A DNA stretch of 64,000 nucleotides. It comes from Rhodanobacter soli. Lineage in GTDB: Bacteria; Pseudomonadota; Gammaproteobacteria; Xanthomonadales; Rhodanobacteraceae. Under the pieces are notes generated by a model. The model searched no databases. It was not told the origin of the DNA and saw only the letters and a list, made by a program, of their open reading frames with translations. The position numbers and the translations under genes are program-made. Positions 42,756-52,714 of this stretch are shown one piece after another. The first letter of the stretch is position 1, and every line of letters starts with the position of its first letter. The stretch is taken from the NCBI RefSeq assembly GCF_040548735.1, contig NZ_JBEPSD010000001.1, positions 372,001 to 436,000 on the forward strand, written 5' to 3'.

Positions 42756-44606
42756 CTAAACCGGTGCATCCTCCGCCGCAACGAAGCCGCCGGTCTGCCG
42801 TTTCCACAGCCGCGCGTACAGGCCCTCGTGCGCGATCAGCTGCGCATGCGTGCCGGTCTCGACGATCTGCCCCTTGTCCAGCACCACCAGCCGGTCCATC
42901 CGCGCGATGGTCGACAGGCGATGCGCGATCGCGATCACTGTCTTGCCCTGCATCAGGATGTCCAGGCTGTCCTGGATCGCCGCTTCCGCTTCGGAGTCGA
43001 GCGCCGAGGTCGCTTCGTCCAGCACCAGGATCGGCGCGTCCTTCAGCAGCACGCGGGCGATCGCGATGCGCTGGCGCTGGCCGCCCGAGAGTTTCACGCC
43101 GCGTTCGCCGACCAGCGCGTCGTAGCCGCGACGGCCTTCGCCGTCGCTGAGGTTCGGGATGAACTCGTCGGCGCGCGCCTTGCGCACGGCCTCGGCGACC
43201 TGCGCCTCGCTGGCCTCGGGGCGGCCGTACAGCAGGTTGTCGCGGATCGAACGGTGCAGCAGCGAGGTGTCCTGGGTGACGACGCCAATTTGCGAGCGCA
43301 GGCTTTCCTGGGTGACGTGGGCGATGTCCTGGCCGTCGATCAGGATGCGCCCGGCTTCGAGGTCGTACAGCCGCAGCAGCACGTTGACCAGGGTGGACTT
43401 GCCGGCGCCGGACGGGCCGACCAGGCCGATCTTCTCGCCCGCGCGCACGCTGAGGTCGAGCCCGGCGATCACCCCGCCCTGCTTGCCGTAGTGGAAGTGG
43501 ATGTGCTCGAAATGCACGCCGCCGTTGGTCACCTCCAGCGGCATCGCGCCCTCGCGGTCCTGCACCGCGCGCGGCCGCGAGATCGTGGTGATGCCGTCCT
43601 GCACCGTGCCGACGTTCTCGAAGATGCCGTTGACCACCCACATGATCCAGCCGGACATGTTGTTGATGCGGATCACCAGCCCGGTCGACAGCGCGATCGC
43701 GCCCACCGTCACCCGGCCCTCGCTCCACAGCCACAGCGCCAGCGCCGAGGTGCCCACGATCAGGAAGCCGTTGAGCGTGGTAATGCTGGCGTCCAGCGCG
43801 GTGGTGACGCGGGTCATCCGGCGCAGCTTGTCGGTCTGCTCCGCCATCGCGTCGGCGACGTAGGTTTCCTCGCGGCGCGTATGCGCGAACAGCTTCAGCG
43901 TGAGCACGTTGCTGTAGCCGTCCACGATGCGCCCCATCAGCTTCGAGCGCGCCTCCGAGGCCAGCCACGAGCGCTGCTTGATGCGCGGGATGAAGAACGC
44001 CAGCAACCCGACATAGGCGAACACCCACGCGACCAACGGCGCAGCCAGCCAGACATCCGCCTGCGCGAACAGCACGACCGCGCTGCCGGTGTAGATGGTG
44101 ACGTACCAGATCGCATCGACGATCTGCACCGCCGACTCGCGCAGCGCGCCGCCGGTCTGCATGATGCGGTTGGCGATGCGCCCGGCGTAGTCGTTCTGGA
44201 AAAAGCCCAGGCTCTGGCGGATCACGTAGCGATGGTTCTGCCAGCGGATGCGATTGGTCAGGCTGGGCACGATCGCCTGGTTCACCAGCAGGTCGTGCGC
44301 GCCGATCGCCAGCGGCCGCACGATCAGCGCGACGAAACCCATCCACAGCAACTCGTTGCCGTGCCGCTGGAAGAAGTCCGCCGCCGGCGCACCCTTGGCC
44401 ATGTCCACGATGCTGCCGATGAAGCCGAACAGCGATACCTCGACGATCGCCACCACGAAACCCACCGCGATCGCCACCGCGAACACCGGCCACACCTGGC
44501 GCAGGTAGAACGCGTAGAAGCGCCACACCGACGCCGGCGGCATGCCGTCGACCGGCTCCTTGAACGCGTCGATGAGGGATTCGAACCAGCGGAAGATCAT
44601 GGGCAT
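42756..44606 (-). CDS. ABC exporter, fused membrane and ATPase domains
   Basis: 616 residues. Six-helix ABC transmembrane domain (about 30-340) and a nucleotide-binding domain with Walker A GPSGAGKST, signature LSGGQRQRIAIARVLL, Walker B LVLDEATSALD and the switch AHRLSTIARMD. MsbA/multidrug-lipid exporter type; no N-terminal C39 peptidase. Starts MPMIF at 44606 or two codons later. It is upstream, on the same strand, of the 110-residue/radical SAM pair, but 276 bases apart. Substrate unknown. Confidence 0.92.
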   Translation of the reverse strand: MPMIFRWFESLIDAFKEPVDGMPPASVWRFYAFYLRQVWPVFAVAIAVGFVVAIVEVSLFGFIGSIVDMAKGAPAADFFQRHGNELLWMGFVALIVRPLAIGAHDLLVNQAIVPSLTNRIRWQNHRYVIRQSLGFFQNDYAGRIANRIMQTGGALRESAVQIVDAIWYVTIYTGSAVVLFAQADVWLAAPLVAWVFAYVGLLAFFIPRIKQRSWLASEARSKLMGRIVDGYSNVLTLKLFAHTRREETYVADAMAEQTDKLRRMTRVTTALDASITTLNGFLIVGTSALALWLWSEGRVTVGAIALSTGLVIRINNMSGWIMWVVNGIFENVGTVQDGITTISRPRAVQDREGAMPLEVTNGGVHFEHIHFHYGKQGGVIAGLDLSVRAGEKIGLVGPSGAGKSTLVNVLLRLYDLEAGRILIDGQDIAHVTQESLRSQIGVVTQDTSLLHRSIRDNLLYGRPEASEAQVAEAVRKARADEFIPNLSDGEGRRGYDALVGERGVKLSGGQRQRIAIARVLLKDAPILVLDEATSALDSEAEAAIQDSLDILMQGKTVIAIAHRLSTIARMDRLVVLDKGQIVETGTHAQLIAHEGLYARLWKRQTGGFVAAEDAPV

Positions 44607-44699
44607 TCCGGACCTGCGGGAGCCATCTATTGTGCTTGAAGCCCGCACGATGCGGTGTGACGATGCGGCCTCTCCGTCGTGACACACGGGATCAGCAGC

Positions 44700-45185
44700 A
44701 TGACCACCGAAACCTTCGAAGGCGCCTGCACCTGCGGTGCCATCCGTTACCGACTGACCAGCGCGCCGCTGATCGTGCACTGCTGCCACTGCAGCTGGTG
44801 CCAGCGCGAGACCGGCAGCGCATTCGCCCTGAACGCGATGATCGAGACCGACCGGCTGCAACTGCTGCAAGGCGAGCCGATCATGGTGAACACGCCGTCG
44901 GAGAGCGGCAAGGGGCAGCAGATCGCGCGCTGTGCACAATGTCATGTGGCGCTGTGGAGCCATTACCCCGGCGGCGGCAAGGCGGTGGCCTTCGTGCGCG
45001 TGGGCACGCTGAAGGAACCGTGGCGGTTGCCGCCGGACGTCCATATCTACACCTCGACCAGACAGCCCTGGGTGACGCTGCCGCCGGACGTTCCCGCCGT
45101 GCAGGAGTTCTACGACATCGACCAGGTCTGGTCGCCGGCCAGCCTGGAACGCCGCGCAGCACTGCGGGCGGCAAGGCGTTCGTAA
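44700..45185 (+). CDS. GFA-domain zinc protein (glutathione-dependent formaldehyde-activating family)
   Basis: 161 residues. Zinc ligands: CTCGAI near residue 10-12, HCCHCSWCQ at about 27-35 and CAQCH near 83. The GFA fold is named after an enzyme that condenses glutathione with formaldehyde, but most members are of unknown function. No glutathione-dependent aldehyde dehydrogenase nearby. Divergent from the ABC exporter. Confidence 0.88.
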   Translation: MTTETFEGACTCGAIRYRLTSAPLIVHCCHCSWCQRETGSAFALNAMIETDRLQLLQGEPIMVNTPSESGKGQQIARCAQCHVALWSHYPGGGKAVAFVRVGTLKEPWRLPPDVHIYTSTRQPWVTLPPDVPAVQEFYDIDQVWSPASLERRAALRAARRS

Positions 45186-45265
45186 TCTGAACGCCAGCCG
45201 CGAAGGCGGGCACTCATCAGGCCGGCGCGATTGACCGCCTGCGGCGGCGCTCCGATCATGGGCGG

Positions 45266-47671
45266 ATGCCTATCCTGTCCCGTTGCCTCCTGATCCTGCT
45301 GCTGACTCTCGGCAGCACCGCGTCGCTTGCCCAGAACGGCGACCCGTCGCCGGTCGCGCCGGCGGCGACACCCGCGCAGACTCTGGATCAGCTGGGCAGC
45401 CAGCTCGACACCGTCAAGGCCGCGCTGCAGGACAAGAAATCCGACGTGCCGTTGGCCGACTTGCGCACCACCGCGCTCGGCGTGCAGGACCAGGCGCGCC
45501 AGCTGGCCGCCAACCTCGCGCCACAGATGACCGCCCTGCAGGCGCAGCTTGCCGTGCTGGGTCCGGCACCGGCGAAGGGAACGCCAGCGGAAGCGCCGGA
45601 AGTCGCTGCGCAGCGCCGCAAACTCGACAAGGCGCAGGCCGACCTGGACGCGCAGATCAAGCAGGCGCAGCTGCTCGGCCAGAACGCGGCACAACTGGCG
45701 GCGCAGATTTCCGGCCTGCGCAACGACGAGTTCCAGGCACGGCTGGCCTCGCGCACGGCCACGCCGTTCAGCCGCACGTTCTGGGCCGATCCGGTGCGGA
45801 CGTTTCCGGACGACATCGTGCGGCTCAAGCGTCTCGGCTCGCGCTTCGCCGGCGCCATGGAACAGGCCTGGCAGCCACCGAACTGGCAACCCCTGGCGTG
45901 GTGCCTGATCGCCGCCGCGCTGCTGCTGGGCGGTGGCCGCTGGGTGCTGGAACGGCTGCTGCTGCAGCTGGCCACGCGCCATGTGCCGGACGGCCATTTG
46001 CGGCGCAGCGCGATGGCCGCTGCGGTGGCGCTGACCGCGGTTCTCACCACCGGGTTGGCGGCGCAGCTGGCCTACCTGGGATTGAACTGGTACGACATCC
46101 TGGAAGATGACCTCGCGGCGCTGGCCACCAGCGTGGTCGGGCTGGTGTGCTTCGCCGCCTACGTGACCGGGCTGGGCCGGGCGCTGCTGTCGGTACCGCG
46201 GCCATCGTGGCGCCTGCCGGCGCTGTCGGATCTGGCGGCGCAGCGGTTGCGCCTGTTCCCGTGGCTGCTGGCCGCGGCAGCGCTGCTGTTCGGCCTGCTC
46301 GACCGCACCAGCCGGGCGATCGGTACCAGCCTGCCGGCTTCGGTGGCCACGCGCGGCCTGTTCGCGCTGGTCATCAGCGGCCTGATCGGCCTGGCTTTGC
46401 TGCGCCTGCGCCGCACCCGCCGGGAACTGGCCGCCAGCGGCGCCGAGCCGGAGCACCGGCCGGTATGGATCGGCCTGCTCACCGCCGCCGCCACGCTCGG
46501 CGTGGCGGTCAGCTGGCTGGGAGTGGCCACCGGTTTCATCGCGATGGCGTTCTTCGTCGCCGTGCAGATGCTGTGGGTCGGCGTGATCGTGGTCACGGTG
46601 TACCTGTTGATCCACCTGCTCACCGACCTGATCGACACCTTGCTGTTGCCGCGCGGGCGCAGCGGCCAGCGGCTGCAGGCCACCTTCCAGCTGGCACCGC
46701 ACACACTGGAGCAGACCGCCATCCTGCTCACCGCCGTCTGCCGCGTCGGGCTGGTGCTGCTGGCGCTGGCTACCGTGCTGACCCCGTTCGGCGCCGGCCC
46801 GAAGGATCTGCTAGCCAGCGCCGAACAAACCCTCGGCAGCTTCAGGCTCGGCGACCTGGCGATCAACCCGGGCAGCATCTTCAGCGCCGCGTTGGTGCTG
46901 GCGGCGGGACTGTTCGTGCTGCGCACGCTCAAGCGCTGGCTGCGCGAGCAACTGCTGCCGAAGTCCACGATGGAACCTGGCATGCAGGACTCCATCGCCA
47001 CCCTGCTCGGCTACCTCGGCGGCATGCTGGTGTTCGTGCTGACGCTGGCCGCGCTGCACGTGGACCTGAAGAGCATCGCGTGGATCGTCAGCGCGCTGTC
47101 GGTGGGCATCGGCTTCGGCCTGCAGGCGATCGTGCAGAACTTCATCTCCGGCCTGATCCTGCTGGTCGAGCGGCCGGTTAAGGTGGGCGACTGGGTTAGC
47201 CTGTCGAGCGACGTCGAGGGCGACATCCGCCGCATCAACGTGCGCGCCACCGAAATCCAGATGTGGGACCGTTCCACCGTGATCGTGCCGAACTCGCAGC
47301 TGATCACGCAGAACGTGCGCAACGTCACCCTGGCCAACGCGCAGGGCCGCGTGCAGATCAAGCTGCCGATGCCGCTGGATACCGACGCCGGCAAGGTGCG
47401 CGAGCTGGTGCTGGGGGTGCTGCGCGCGCATCACGGCACGCTGTCCACGCCGGGGCCGTACGTGCAACTGGAAAGTGTGGCCACCGGCGTGATGACCTTC
47501 AACTGCGTCGCCTACGTCGGCAGCCCGCGCGAGGTCGGCGGCGTGAAGAGCGAGCTGTTGTTCGAGATCCTCGAACGCCTGCGCAGCGAGCGGCTGCCGA
47601 TGACCAGCCCGCAAAGCATGCTGGTGCGCACGTTGCCGCCGCTGCCCGAGGAAGACGAGCACACCGGCTGA
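45266..47671 (+). CDS. Large MscS-family mechanosensitive channel (DUF3772)
   Basis: 801 residues. A signal peptide (LLILLLTLGSTASLAQ) precedes a periplasmic coiled-coil region (DUF3772, about 25-200, Gln/Ala-rich). Many membrane helices follow, then the MscS pore helix and beta domain: SALSVGIGFGLQAIVQNFIS, LLVERPVKVGDWV, MWDRSTVIVPNSQLITQ. Protects against osmotic down-shock. Not coupled to its neighbours. Confidence 0.92.
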   Translation: MPILSRCLLILLLTLGSTASLAQNGDPSPVAPAATPAQTLDQLGSQLDTVKAALQDKKSDVPLADLRTTALGVQDQARQLAANLAPQMTALQAQLAVLGPAPAKGTPAEAPEVAAQRRKLDKAQADLDAQIKQAQLLGQNAAQLAAQISGLRNDEFQARLASRTATPFSRTFWADPVRTFPDDIVRLKRLGSRFAGAMEQAWQPPNWQPLAWCLIAAALLLGGGRWVLERLLLQLATRHVPDGHLRRSAMAAAVALTAVLTTGLAAQLAYLGLNWYDILEDDLAALATSVVGLVCFAAYVTGLGRALLSVPRPSWRLPALSDLAAQRLRLFPWLLAAAALLFGLLDRTSRAIGTSLPASVATRGLFALVISGLIGLALLRLRRTRRELAASGAEPEHRPVWIGLLTAAATLGVAVSWLGVATGFIAMAFFVAVQMLWVGVIVVTVYLLIHLLTDLIDTLLLPRGRSGQRLQATFQLAPHTLEQTAILLTAVCRVGLVLLALATVLTPFGAGPKDLLASAEQTLGSFRLGDLAINPGSIFSAALVLAAGLFVLRTLKRWLREQLLPKSTMEPGMQDSIATLLGYLGGMLVFVLTLAALHVDLKSIAWIVSALSVGIGFGLQAIVQNFISGLILLVERPVKVGDWVSLSSDVEGDIRRINVRATEIQMWDRSTVIVPNSQLITQNVRNVTLANAQGRVQIKLPMPLDTDAGKVRELVLGVLRAHHGTLSTPGPYVQLESVATGVMTFNCVAYVGSPREVGGVKSELLFEILERLRSERLPMTSPQSMLVRTLPPLPEEDEHTG

Positions 47672-47771
47672 GGCGGCGGCCGCCGCGGCGACCATCCGCG
47701 GCGGCTGCCGACGAGACAGGCGACGGTGGGCGCGCTAGCCTGTGTGCGGTTTCCGCCAACGGAGTCCCGTC

Positions 47772-48200
47772 ATGCCGACACCCCATCCCCACGGCAGCAC
47801 CATCATCCCCTGCCTGCGCTATCGCGACGCCCACGCCGCGATCGACTGGCTGTGCAAGGCGTTCGGTTTCGAGAAGCAGGCCGTCTACGAAAACGACAGT
47901 GGCGGCGTGGAACACGCCCAGCTCACGTTCGGCAACGGCATGGTCATGCTCGGCGAAGTGCGCGACAACGAGTTCGGCCGGCACATCGCCCAGCCCGACG
48001 AGATCGGCGGCCGCGAAACGCAATGCGCCTGCGTGATCGTCGGCAACTGCAAGTCGCACTACCAGCAGGCGAAAGCCGCCGGCGCGTTGATCGTCGACGA
48101 TTACGCCGAGAAGGACTACGGCGGCGCCGGCTACAGCTGCCACGACCCGGAAGGCCACCTGTGGTACTTCGGCAGCTACGACCCATGGCAGCCCGAATGA
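47772..48200 (+). CDS. VOC-family (glyoxalase-like) protein
   Basis: 142 residues from ATG 47772 with GGAG upstream. Glyoxalase/bleomycin-resistance fold: STIIPCLRYRDAHAAIDWLC, EHAQLTFGNGMVMLGEV and YSCHDPEGHLWYFGSYDPW are PhnB-like features. A His and a Glu in the usual places suggest a metal site. Convergent with the AraC-family gene, 10 bases apart. Function unknown. Confidence 0.87.
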   Translation: MPTPHPHGSTIIPCLRYRDAHAAIDWLCKAFGFEKQAVYENDSGGVEHAQLTFGNGMVMLGEVRDNEFGRHIAQPDEIGGRETQCACVIVGNCKSHYQQAKAAGALIVDDYAEKDYGGAGYSCHDPEGHLWYFGSYDPWQPE

Positions 48201-48210
48201 CGCCGGCCGG

Positions 48211-49098
48211 CTACGGCAACGCCGACACCGGCAGGTAGACATCCGTACGCAACACCGCTTCCGGGGTCTGCTCCGGATCGTCGAGGTAATGGTGGAACAA
48301 CGGCTCGTCGCGCAACGCATAGCCGCTGTGCGGCAGCCATTCGGCCAGCAGTGCGTCGGTCGCCGGCTCCAGTCCGGCATAGGGCCCCACGTGGCGCAGG
48401 CGAGCCCACAGGCCACCGCCCAGGGTGAGCGGCACGGTACCGTCGCCGGCAATGGCTTCAGCGCTGAACGCCAGCGCGCAATCGAACTCGCATTCGGCCG
48501 GCGGCGTGTCGCGGCGATCCTGCTGCGGCACGCCGTAGATGCCGGCAATGCACTCGATCAGGCCGTGCTGCGCAGCCCAGCCGAACAGCGCCTCGTAGGC
48601 CACGGCGAGGTCGGCGAAGTCGCCCGTGTTGCGCGTGGCCACCAGCGCGAACGGCTCCAGCGAGACCACGTCGACCTGCAGTAGCGACATCGGCATGGCC
48701 TCGTCCACTGGCGCCCGGCTGAGCCTCGCGAGTTCACCGGCCAGGCGTGCAGGCTGCGCGCGCAGTTCGCTCGGGCTGGCGCCGAAGGCCTGGCGAAACG
48801 CCCGCGCGAAAGCCTGCGGCGTTTCGTAGCCGACCGCCAGCGCGGCGTCGGTCACCGCCCGTGCCGGATCGGACAGCAACTGCAGGGCGCGCAGCAGGCG
48901 CAACCGCGCCACCGTGCGGCCGATCGTCTCGCCGGTCAGCGCGCGATACACGCGATGGAAATGGAACGGCGAAAGCTGCGCGGCCTGGCCCAGTTCCGCC
49001 AGGTCCGGCAGTTCGGCATCGTTCGCCACCGCCTGTTGCAGCAGGGCGATCACGCGATCGATGCGGCGCAGGTAGTCGTTGCGGGTGCGGTTTTTCAT
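48211..49098 (-). CDS. AraC-family regulator with GyrI-like ligand-binding domain
   Basis: 295 residues. N-terminal double helix-turn-helix (LPDLAELGQAAQLSPFHFHR, AALAVGYETPQAFARAFRQ) is followed by a GyrI/SbmC-like effector domain (VVSLEPFALVATRNTGDF to the C-terminus). Same layout as Rob/SoxS-type GyrI sensors of small molecules or drugs. No clear target operon; it lies downstream of and opposite to the VOC gene. Confidence 0.9.
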   Translation of the reverse strand: MKNRTRNDYLRRIDRVIALLQQAVANDAELPDLAELGQAAQLSPFHFHRVYRALTGETIGRTVARLRLLRALQLLSDPARAVTDAALAVGYETPQAFARAFRQAFGASPSELRAQPARLAGELARLSRAPVDEAMPMSLLQVDVVSLEPFALVATRNTGDFADLAVAYEALFGWAAQHGLIECIAGIYGVPQQDRRDTPPAECEFDCALAFSAEAIAGDGTVPLTLGGGLWARLRHVGPYAGLEPATDALLAEWLPHSGYALRDEPLFHHYLDDPEQTPEAVLRTDVYLPVSALP

Positions 49099-49177
49099 GG
49101 CAAGTCTCCGTGGGGACGGGAAGCAGTCTGCATGGATGCTCCCCGCCCCGCGGTCCGGATCTTGCGCATTTGCCGGA

Positions 49178-50809
49178 TTACGGCGCCGCCGCGGCGCGCT
49201 TCAGCTTCGCATCCGGCCGCGCCACCGCGTACATCTCCCACGCCATCTGCTTGAGCAGCCCCTGACGGTCCTTGCCCTGCACGTACAGGTCGAAGTGGGT
49301 CTTGCCCGGCAGGAAGCGGAAGTCCGACTTCGCGCCCAGACCATCCAGCACCGCCTTGAGCCGGTGCGCAGCGCCGTCGAGATAGAACGTGTCGGCGGTG
49401 CCCACGGCCACATGGATCTTGCCGTCCAGGTCGGCCTTCAGCCGCGGCCAGTTCGCCTGCACGAGATGGGCGATGTCGTAGTGCTCGCGCCAATAGGCAA
49501 CCACCGCCGGGTCGACCGCGCCGGTGTCGCGATCGAACATCGGCATCGGCCGTCCATCCGCACCGCGCGGCGAGAACACCCACTCGAACGAGGCCATCTG
49601 GCCGCCGTACTCGCCCAGCACGCGCTCGAGCTTCGCGAACGCCTCATAGCTGGCCTGCACCTTGCCCTTGTCGCGCACCAGCGGGTAGGCGGAACCGTCC
49701 GCCCGGCGGTAGACATTCGCGTTCGGCGCGTACAGGTCCACGCCGGTGAAATCGTGGAAATCGCTGGGGTCGGGCGAGGTCGACCAGGTGCCGCCGAAGA
49801 TCTTCGGATAGCGTGTCTGCAGCCACAGCGTGGCCCAGCCGCCGGAGGAATGGCCGGTGAGGAAACGGCCGGACGGTCGCGCGTCCATGTGGTAACGCGA
49901 CTCCAGCTGCGGGATCAGCTCGGTGGTCAGCGCCTGGCCCCACGGGCCGTTGTTCACCGAGTCGGCGAATTCGTGCGTGCCGGTGGGGCTGGACTCGTCG
50001 AGGAATACCCAGATCATCGGCGGCATCTGATGCTCGGCCATCGCGCCATAGACCATCGCGGCGCTGCCGGCGAGCGATGCCGCGCTGCCGCCGTAGCCGT
50101 GAGTGGAATACACCACCGGCCAGGTCTGCTTCGCGCCGGGGTCGTAGCCCGGCGGCAACAGCACCCAGCCGCGCATGTGGATGGGGCGTCCCCAGAACGC
50201 GCTGAGCGCCGGGCTGACGAAGTCGAGCGGCTGCGCGGCGCGGCGCGCCTCGTCGAGGTGCTTGCGGGTGGCCTCGCTGAAATAGCGCATGGGCAGATCC
50301 CATGGCTCGCGCGCGGGCAGCACGCGGTCCAGGCTCAGGCTGGGCGGCGTCGCGGCTGGCAGGTGCATCTTCACCACCTCGCTGACCAGATCGCCCGCAC
50401 CGCGTCCGCCGTAGTTGTAGTCGTGGTTGCTGTCGAGCACGGCCTGCACGAAGTAGTCGCCTGGCGGCAGTTGCGACCAGCCGGCCGGGTACGCCAGCGC
50501 ATCGGCGTCGATGTCCACGCCCTGCCCCGGTGCCAGCCGACTCACTTCGCGCGCGGCCACCGAGGCCTGGGTGGCACCGAACGGATTCGCATCCACCTCG
50601 TCGACCTTGCCGTCCTTCGCCGCGGCGATGGCTGCCTTCGCGTCAGTGGCGAACAGCAGCAGCCGGCCCGATGCCGGCTGGGTCAGCGTACTGCCCATCT
50701 CGACATGGAACTGGCTGTGCGCCACCGGCGCCTCGGCGCGCGCCAATGCCACGCCGGCGAACAGGCCGCAGCCCAGCACGATCGCTACTGCACGATGCAT
50801 GTCACGCAT
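49178..50809 (-). CDS. Exported alpha/beta-hydrolase (esterase D type)
   Basis: 543 residues. A signal peptide (AVAIVLGCGLFAGVALARA) precedes an N-terminal beta-domain (about 35-200). The esterase domain has nucleophile Ser321 in TGHSSGGWATLWL and a probable His in PGKTHFDLY. The ATG at 50809 follows GGGGGAATCGAC. Resembles putative secreted ferric-enterobactin/tannase-type esterases; the substrate is not evident. Upstream on the same strand is a penicillin-binding-like hydrolase. Confidence 0.87.
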   Translation of the reverse strand: MRDMHRAVAIVLGCGLFAGVALARAEAPVAHSQFHVEMGSTLTQPASGRLLLFATDAKAAIAAAKDGKVDEVDANPFGATQASVAAREVSRLAPGQGVDIDADALAYPAGWSQLPPGDYFVQAVLDSNHDYNYGGRGAGDLVSEVVKMHLPAATPPSLSLDRVLPAREPWDLPMRYFSEATRKHLDEARRAAQPLDFVSPALSAFWGRPIHMRGWVLLPPGYDPGAKQTWPVVYSTHGYGGSAASLAGSAAMVYGAMAEHQMPPMIWVFLDESSPTGTHEFADSVNNGPWGQALTTELIPQLESRYHMDARPSGRFLTGHSSGGWATLWLQTRYPKIFGGTWSTSPDPSDFHDFTGVDLYAPNANVYRRADGSAYPLVRDKGKVQASYEAFAKLERVLGEYGGQMASFEWVFSPRGADGRPMPMFDRDTGAVDPAVVAYWREHYDIAHLVQANWPRLKADLDGKIHVAVGTADTFYLDGAAHRLKAVLDGLGAKSDFRFLPGKTHFDLYVQGKDRQGLLKQMAWEMYAVARPDAKLKRAAAAP

Positions 50810-50870
50810 GTCGATTCCCCCATATCACGGCGGTGGAGAGGCCGGGGCCGCGATCGGCCCCGGCGCCTGT

Positions 50871-52550
50871 TCAATGCTTGTCGGTATCCGGCTTGTCCGC
50901 GACCGGCACCATGCGCAGGTCCTGGAAGTCGAAGCTGAAGTCGGTCATTGGCGAGATCGGCTGCATGCGCACTTCGCTGACATGGCCGTCCACGTCCAGG
51001 CTGAAAGTGATGAAGGCGTCGGCGTTGAGCGTGCGATCGTCCCAGCGCACGGTGAAGGTGTCGTGCTGCCACAGCGTCATCGTGCCGACCAGCTGCGCGG
51101 TCTTCGAGAAACGCAGGCGCAGTTTGCCGTTCTCATGGCTGACGATGACGTCGCCATACCACGGATCGCGGTAGGTGCCGGCATATTTCGCCAGCGCCAG
51201 CGAGGGCTTGCTGCGCTTGTCGCGCGCCGCTTCATGCTTGGCCATGCTGTCGTCGGCCTTGGCCTCGGATTTCTTCACCGCCTTGTCGTATGCGGCGACC
51301 CAGTCGGTCTTGTGGTCGGGATTCAGGTACGCATCGAGCACGCGGTAGGTCACCGCGTTGAACGCGGCGCCGGATTCGGCGTTGGTCAGCACCACCACGC
51401 CGAGCTTCAGCTCCGGCACCAGGGTCACCCGCGAGACCATGCCCGGCCAGCCGCCGGTGTGCCAGACCAGCTTCCTGCCGAGGTAGTCGGACAGGAACCA
51501 GCTTTCGCCGTAGCCGGAGAAATTCGGCACCAGCGGCGCCAATTCGGGAACCGGCGGCTTGCCGACCTTGATCGGAGTCAGCACGCTCCACATCTCGCGC
51601 TGGCTGTCCTCGGAGAACAGCCGCGCCGGCTTGCCGTCGGCGCCGGTCGTCGGCAAGACGCCGCCGGCCAGTTGTACGGCCATCCACTTCGCCATGTCGT
51701 GCACGCTGGAATAGATGCCGCCGGCGCCCGGGTCATTCAGCCAGGCCATCGGCGGCACCGGCTTGAGGTCCTTGAAGTCGGCCTTGGCGTGGCCGGTGGC
51801 CACGTCCATGCCCGGCTTCAGATAGGTCATGTCGACCAGCGACTCGTCCATGCCGACCGGCTTGAACAGGTGCTCGCGCACGTAGTCGGCGTAGCTCTGG
51901 CCGGACGCCTGCTCGATCACCAGGGTGGCCACCGCGAACAGGATGTTGTCGTAGGCATAGCCGCTGCGGAAGCCGTTCTTGATCGGCACGTGGGCCAGCC
52001 GCTCGACCACTTCCTTCGTGCTGTACGACGTCGGCGGCCAGTACAGCAGGTCGCCCGCACCGAGGCTGAGGCCGCTGCGATGCGCCAGCAGGTCGCGGAT
52101 GCGCATCTCATGCGTCACATACGGGTCGGACATGCGGAACCACGGCAGGTGGTCGATCACGCGGTCGTCCATCTTCAGCTTGCCCTGACCGGCCAGCTGC
52201 TGCAGCGCGGCGGCGGTGAACGCCTTGGTGTTGGAGGCGATCGCGAACAGCGTGCGCGCGTCCACCGGGGCCGCCTTGCCGATCTCGCGCAGGCCGAAAC
52301 CCTGCTCCAGCACCACGTGGCCGTCCTTGACGATCGCCACGGCGATACCCGGCACGTCGAAGGTCTTGCGCGCGCCGTCGACGTAGGCAGAAAAATCCTC
52401 GAGCTGCGCCGGCAGCATCGGCCGCACGATGTCGCCAGTCGAAACCGGCGGCGGCGACTGCGCGGCCGGGGCCTGCGCCCACGCGGCGGTGGCGGGAACG
52501 AGCAGCGCGCAGCAGAGCGCCAGGCGCAGGGAGAGGGGTCGCTGGGACAT
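50871..52550 (-). CDS. Serine hydrolase, class C beta-lactamase family, with DUF3471
   Basis: 559 residues. Signal peptide with AWA cleavage site (about 24). Catalytic SNTK (Ser106, Lys109), YxN motif YDN (200-202) and HTGG after the linker are present. The C-terminal extra domain of about 100 residues (DUF3471) resembles the one in many peptidase S12 proteins. Likely a periplasmic D-amino-acid peptidase or esterase rather than a drug-resistance enzyme. 61 bases upstream of the esterase; probably one operon. Confidence 0.9.
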   Translation of the reverse strand: MSQRPLSLRLALCCALLVPATAAWAQAPAAQSPPPVSTGDIVRPMLPAQLEDFSAYVDGARKTFDVPGIAVAIVKDGHVVLEQGFGLREIGKAAPVDARTLFAIASNTKAFTAAALQQLAGQGKLKMDDRVIDHLPWFRMSDPYVTHEMRIRDLLAHRSGLSLGAGDLLYWPPTSYSTKEVVERLAHVPIKNGFRSGYAYDNILFAVATLVIEQASGQSYADYVREHLFKPVGMDESLVDMTYLKPGMDVATGHAKADFKDLKPVPPMAWLNDPGAGGIYSSVHDMAKWMAVQLAGGVLPTTGADGKPARLFSEDSQREMWSVLTPIKVGKPPVPELAPLVPNFSGYGESWFLSDYLGRKLVWHTGGWPGMVSRVTLVPELKLGVVVLTNAESGAAFNAVTYRVLDAYLNPDHKTDWVAAYDKAVKKSEAKADDSMAKHEAARDKRSKPSLALAKYAGTYRDPWYGDVIVSHENGKLRLRFSKTAQLVGTMTLWQHDTFTVRWDDRTLNADAFITFSLDVDGHVSEVRMQPISPMTDFSFDFQDLRMVPVADKPDTDKH

Positions 52551-52714
52551 CGAAGGCTCCGCGGGTGACAGTCGCGCAACTATCGCGGCAAACCGGATGC
52601 AAGGCCAGCGCTGGAAGTCATGACCAGCGCCGCCCGGCTCGACGCGGCGCACGGCAACCCCGATCATGGTGCCATCGTGCCGCGCAGCGCGGCCGCGTCG
52701 AACCGAGGAACACG

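Noticed and set aside
42828-44639. 603-codon open frame opposite the ABC exporter
   Set aside because: Antisense of Walker and signature motifs; no ribosome site or family pattern.
50871-52550. Beta-lactamase as an antibiotic-resistance gene
   Set aside because: It has SxxK, YxN and HTGG, but the DUF3471 tail and esterase neighbour fit a general S12-family hydrolase; no AmpR-type regulator is present.
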